From NCBI RefSeq assembly GCF_007827465.1, contig NZ_VISL01000001.1:1507001-1571000 (forward strand): a stretch of 64,000 nt of DNA. Reading direction: 5' to 3'. Numbering within the stretch: the first letter of the stretch is position 1; the number at the start of each line of letters is the position of its first letter. This document shows, in pieces, positions 62,501-64,000 of the stretch. Source of the stretch: Dokdonia sp. Hel_I_53 (GTDB lineage: Bacteria > Bacteroidota > Bacteroidia > Flavobacteriales > Flavobacteriaceae). A model generated the notes under the pieces. The model had not been told where the DNA came from. It saw only the letters and a program-made list of their open reading frames with translations, and did not search any database. Made by a program: the position numbers and the translations under genes.

Positions 62501-64000
62501 AATACTTGGTATTTAATGATTGGTGTTGTGCATGGATATAATTACACGGGTAATGATACTGGTGTAAGTGGAATTTATGACATTCATGGGAATAAAGTTA
62601 AGGATGGAGTAGAATATAAATGGCGTAATACTACAACGCAAACTCGTTTTCGTAATTACCTATATTACTCGACAGACTTAAGTACTAAGCAGTATTTCTG
62701 GAATCCCAAGCTTCAGAAGTTTAAAAATGCTCCAACCGGTTGGGAATCTGACTGGGTGGAGGGTCCCGGAGGCACTCCCTTTTTTAATGCGAATGGTGCT
62801 GTTTCTGAAAATTCCAGAATATATGGTACTGGGCCTAGCGGAGATTTAGAGTTGCTATGGAAGTGTGATGATGACACAGCTAAAAATGCAGATGGTGGTT
62901 GGAACACAGATTACTTTCCAATCGATAGAACAAGAAAGTATCGCTATACAACTTGGGTTAAACGTACAGGGAGTCTTGATGGAACAACCTACCATGGTAC
63001 AAAATCCGTAAGTAATTTGAGTGGCGTTGCTCAGAGCAATCCATATTTTTGGTATGGGGATCCTCCAGAATTGAACAAATGGTACCTTATGGTTGGAATT
63101 ATACACCCTTATACATATTCTGGGGGCAATAGTGGAGAATCCGGATTATACGACCTTGATGGTAATAAACTTTCTAATGGGAATGATTTTAAATGGAATA
63201 GCAATTCTGCTACTTCGTCTATGAGGAGTTATTTATTCTACTCTGAAGATCCTGCAAGTAAACAGTACTTCTCGCGGCCTACTTTTGAGCAGATAAACGA
63301 TGCTAATGCTGGATTAAGTAGTGCTTTTCAAACCAATTCCTCTTCTAGAGATATTGTTACACACATAGCATACGATGGCTTAGGGAGGCAGTCTAAAAAG
63401 TTCTTACCTTACGCATCAACTGATGCCAATGGTACTTTTCGCGAAAGCGCACTGGAAGAAACTTTGAATTATTATTATGACCCGCTTTATGATTTAACAA
63501 CCAACCCGTATAGTGAGACGCATTTTGAGGCTTCTCCATTAAATAGAGTCTTGGAACAGGGAGCACCTGGTGATTCTTGGAAAGTGGACAGAGATAGTGA
63601 TCAGGATCATACGGTCAAGTTTGGATATCATACAAATTCTCTTTCAGAAGTACGATTATTTAGTGTAGATCTATCGGCTGATTATATCCCGTCTTTAGTT
63701 GATGGTAATCGTCATTATGAGGCTGCGCAACTTTATAATAACATTACTAAAGATGAAAACTGGCAGCCATCTTCTGGAAAGAAGCACACCACAGAGGAGT
63801 TTAAAAACAAGCAAGGTCAAGTACTTCTAAAACGTACCTATGCGACAGTTAATGGAACGGATACCACTCATGACACCTATTATGTATATGATGATTTTGG
63901 AAATCTTACTTATGTATTACCTCCCGCAGTAAACTTATCAGAAGCTATAAGCATTACGGTATTAAAAAACTTGTGCTATCAATACAGATACGATGAGCGC
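59510..64000 (+). CDS. Giant secreted RHS-type protein with MopE-like repeats (3' end outside window)
   Basis: The frame is open from the ATG at 59510 through the last base, 1497 codons so far. A signal peptide (MKRFICILFF...LFAQ) is followed by five 146-residue tandem repeats (residues 35-764) and a partial sixth. Each repeat has WYADxDGDGYG, a DCN loop, PGALEILDGIDNDCDGTIDEG (the Cu-binding_MopE type of metal-binding motif), then an Ig-like segment. From about residue 820 comes a DUF6443-like domain (FTRKYLTPTK; YFDGLGRAKQQV; YDGLGRQSKK; ASPLNRVLEQGAPGDSW), split by two copies of a 190-residue domain. An RHS core and variable C-terminus are expected beyond the window. Confidence 0.88.
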   Translation, partial: MKRFICILFFIFFTGTLFAQFPVGDKDGPILINRNWYLDSDGDGYGSSTNVIVDNVQPSGYVSVSGDCNVGDSSIFPGALEILDGIDNDCDGTIDEGLTPLIPSTITVTTNCGSSVLNRSLPPLGVTWFWQSSASGTSTSSSAASITRTSGTIYYLRAKSNHNGLWSSARSVSYSIQQPPVWYADVDGDGYGNIAISQSSCTQPIGYVSVSGDCNVSDSSIFPGALEILDGIDNDCDGTIDEGLTPLIPSTITVTTNCGSSVLNRSLPPLGVTWFWQSSASGTSTSSSAASITRTSGTIYYLRAKSNHNGLWSSARSVSYSIQQPPVWYADVDGDGYGNIAISQSSCTQPIGYVSVSGDCNVSDSSIFPGALEILDGIDNDCDGTIDEGLTPLIPSTITVTTNCGSSVLNRSLPPLGVTWFWQSSASGTSTSSSAASITRTSGTIYYLRAKSNHNGLWSSARSVSYSIQQPPVWYADVDGDGYGNIAISQSSCTQPIGYVSVSGDCNVSDSSIFPGALEILDGIDNDCDGTIDEGLTPLIPSTITVTTNCGSSVLNRSLPPSGVTWFWQSSASGTATSSSAASITRTSGTIYYLRAKSNYNGLWSSARSVSYTVQKPTTWYADADGDGFGNSSSSQSSCSQPIGYVSVNGDCNDSKNLVFPGALEVLDGIDNDCDGTIDEGLTPLIPSTITVTTNCGSSVLNRSLPPSGVTWFWQSSASGTATSSSAASITRTSGTIYYLRAKGNYNGLWSSARSVSYTVQKPTTWYADADDDGLGDSSITKSACNQPLNYVSISGDLCPEVSGNENGCPTPASYELSNENHIFTRKYLTPTKTPTTQIGSDNVIEDVTYFDGLGRAKQQVLINGSSHPRNNISSTSFNSSSTTNFKQDWSEGIGGTPFYNKNGSLGENRRVYGAAPNGSSDLLWECGSDTASDADGGWNTNYFAIDNTATYYYSVWVKRTGDLTNGYVYHGTQNVNTLAGEQKSNPYFMSTHLPSLNTWYLMIGVVHGYNYTGNDTGVSGIYDIHGNKVKDGVEYKWRNTTTQTRFRNYLYYSTDLSTKQYFWNPKLQKFKNAPTGWESDWVEGPGGTPFFNANGAVSENSRIYGTGPSGDLELLWKCDDDTAKNADGGWNTDYFPIDRTRKYRYTTWVKRTGSLDGTTYHGTKSVSNLSGVAQSNPYFWYGDPPELNKWYLMVGIIHPYTYSGGNSGESGLYDLDGNKLSNGNDFKWNSNSATSSMRSYLFYSEDPASKQYFSRPTFEQINDANAGLSSAFQTNSSSRDIVTHIAYDGLGRQSKKFLPYASTDANGTFRESALEETLNYYYDPLYDLTTNPYSETHFEASPLNRVLEQGAPGDSWKVDRDSDQDHTVKFGYHTNSLSEVRLFSVDLSADYIPSLVDGNRHYEAAQLYNNITKDENWQPSSGKKHTTEEFKNKQGQVLLKRTYATVNGTDTTHDTYYVYDDFGNLTYVLPPAVNLSEAISITVLKNLCYQYRYDER
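59612..61801 (+). repeat. Five in-frame 438-base tandem repeats
   Basis: Unit starts are at 59612, 60050, 60488, 60926 and 61364, with a partial sixth from 61802. Units 2 and 3 appear identical by eye and unit 4 differs from them only in its second half. Units 4 and 5 share that second half, while the first 85 bases of unit 1 and the first 120 or so of unit 5 are diverged. Each encodes one MopE-like motif and one Ig-like segment. Confidence 0.95.
62177..63330 (+). repeat. Two diverged copies of a 192-residue domain inside DUF6443
   Basis: Copy 1 starts at the DWSEG codons (62174) and copy 2 at DWVEG (62750), 576 bases apart. Both share GGTPFxN, DADGGWNT-like, VWVKRTG / TWVKRTG, YHGT, NPYF, WYLMxGxxH, GxYDxxGNK and YLYYS / YLFYS. 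The pattern is a beta-sandwich-like domain of unidentified family, perhaps lectin-like. Confidence 0.75.

Overview
The window looks like a chromosome segment from a marine Flavobacteriaceae (Bacteroidota). The evidence is SprA of the gliding/type IX secretion machinery, a full alternative complex III plus aa3 oxidase locus, TAnnTTTG-type promoter boxes, low GC and weak Shine-Dalgarno signals. The palindrome GCTTTCGCGAAAGC recurs through the window in a way I associate with the Dokdonia/Krokinobacter group, but the genus is a guess.

Region 1 (1-22 kb, almost all minus strand) is core genome. It holds a truncated VOC-family gene, a lipoprotein, a RemB-like outer-membrane protein and two TonB-type energy transducers. 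Next come VanZ-like, gcvH, the very large sprA and ruvA, then maeB, a sugar kinase with an SLC45-type sugar transporter, queG, a cytochrome P450 and ruvB. Region 2 (22-34 kb, minus) is one respiratory operon, actABCDEF-coxBA. It encodes a quinol:cytochrome c oxidoreductase (alternative complex III) directly followed by subunits II and I of the oxidase that receives its electrons. Region 3 (34-40.2 kb) holds a SPOR-domain protein, the translation/transcription operon rimP-nusA-infB with a hairpin leader, and a small orphan gene.

Region 4 (40.65 kb to the end) looks like acquired DNA. It opens with a tRNA-3'-end-like fragment (tRNA-Gln type) followed on the minus strand by a terminator, then a tyrosine integrase, an orphan gene and an excisionase-like gene. 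Next is a minus-strand cluster of 13 genes (43.8-55.5 kb) encoding a complete type II secretion / type IV filament-like machine: prepilin-like proteins, prepilin peptidase, assembly ATPase, secretin, GspL/PilM-N-like, GspM/PilO-like, GspC/PilP-like and GspF/PilC-like proteins, plus two unusual lipoproteins and a giant minor pseudopilin with a predicted beta-helix body. Divergent from it are two large secreted YD/RHS-type proteins. The second runs off the window and carries five 438-bp tandem repeats of a MopE-like metal-binding motif plus an Ig-like segment, and a DUF6443 domain interrupted by a duplicated domain.

The strongest candidate for something undescribed is this flavobacterial T2SS-like system beside giant RHS-type proteins, on what may be an integrative island. 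No intact tRNA was found inside the window, so the right end of the island, if real, lies beyond base 64000 or has decayed. All family calls come from reading the sequence; no database search was run.
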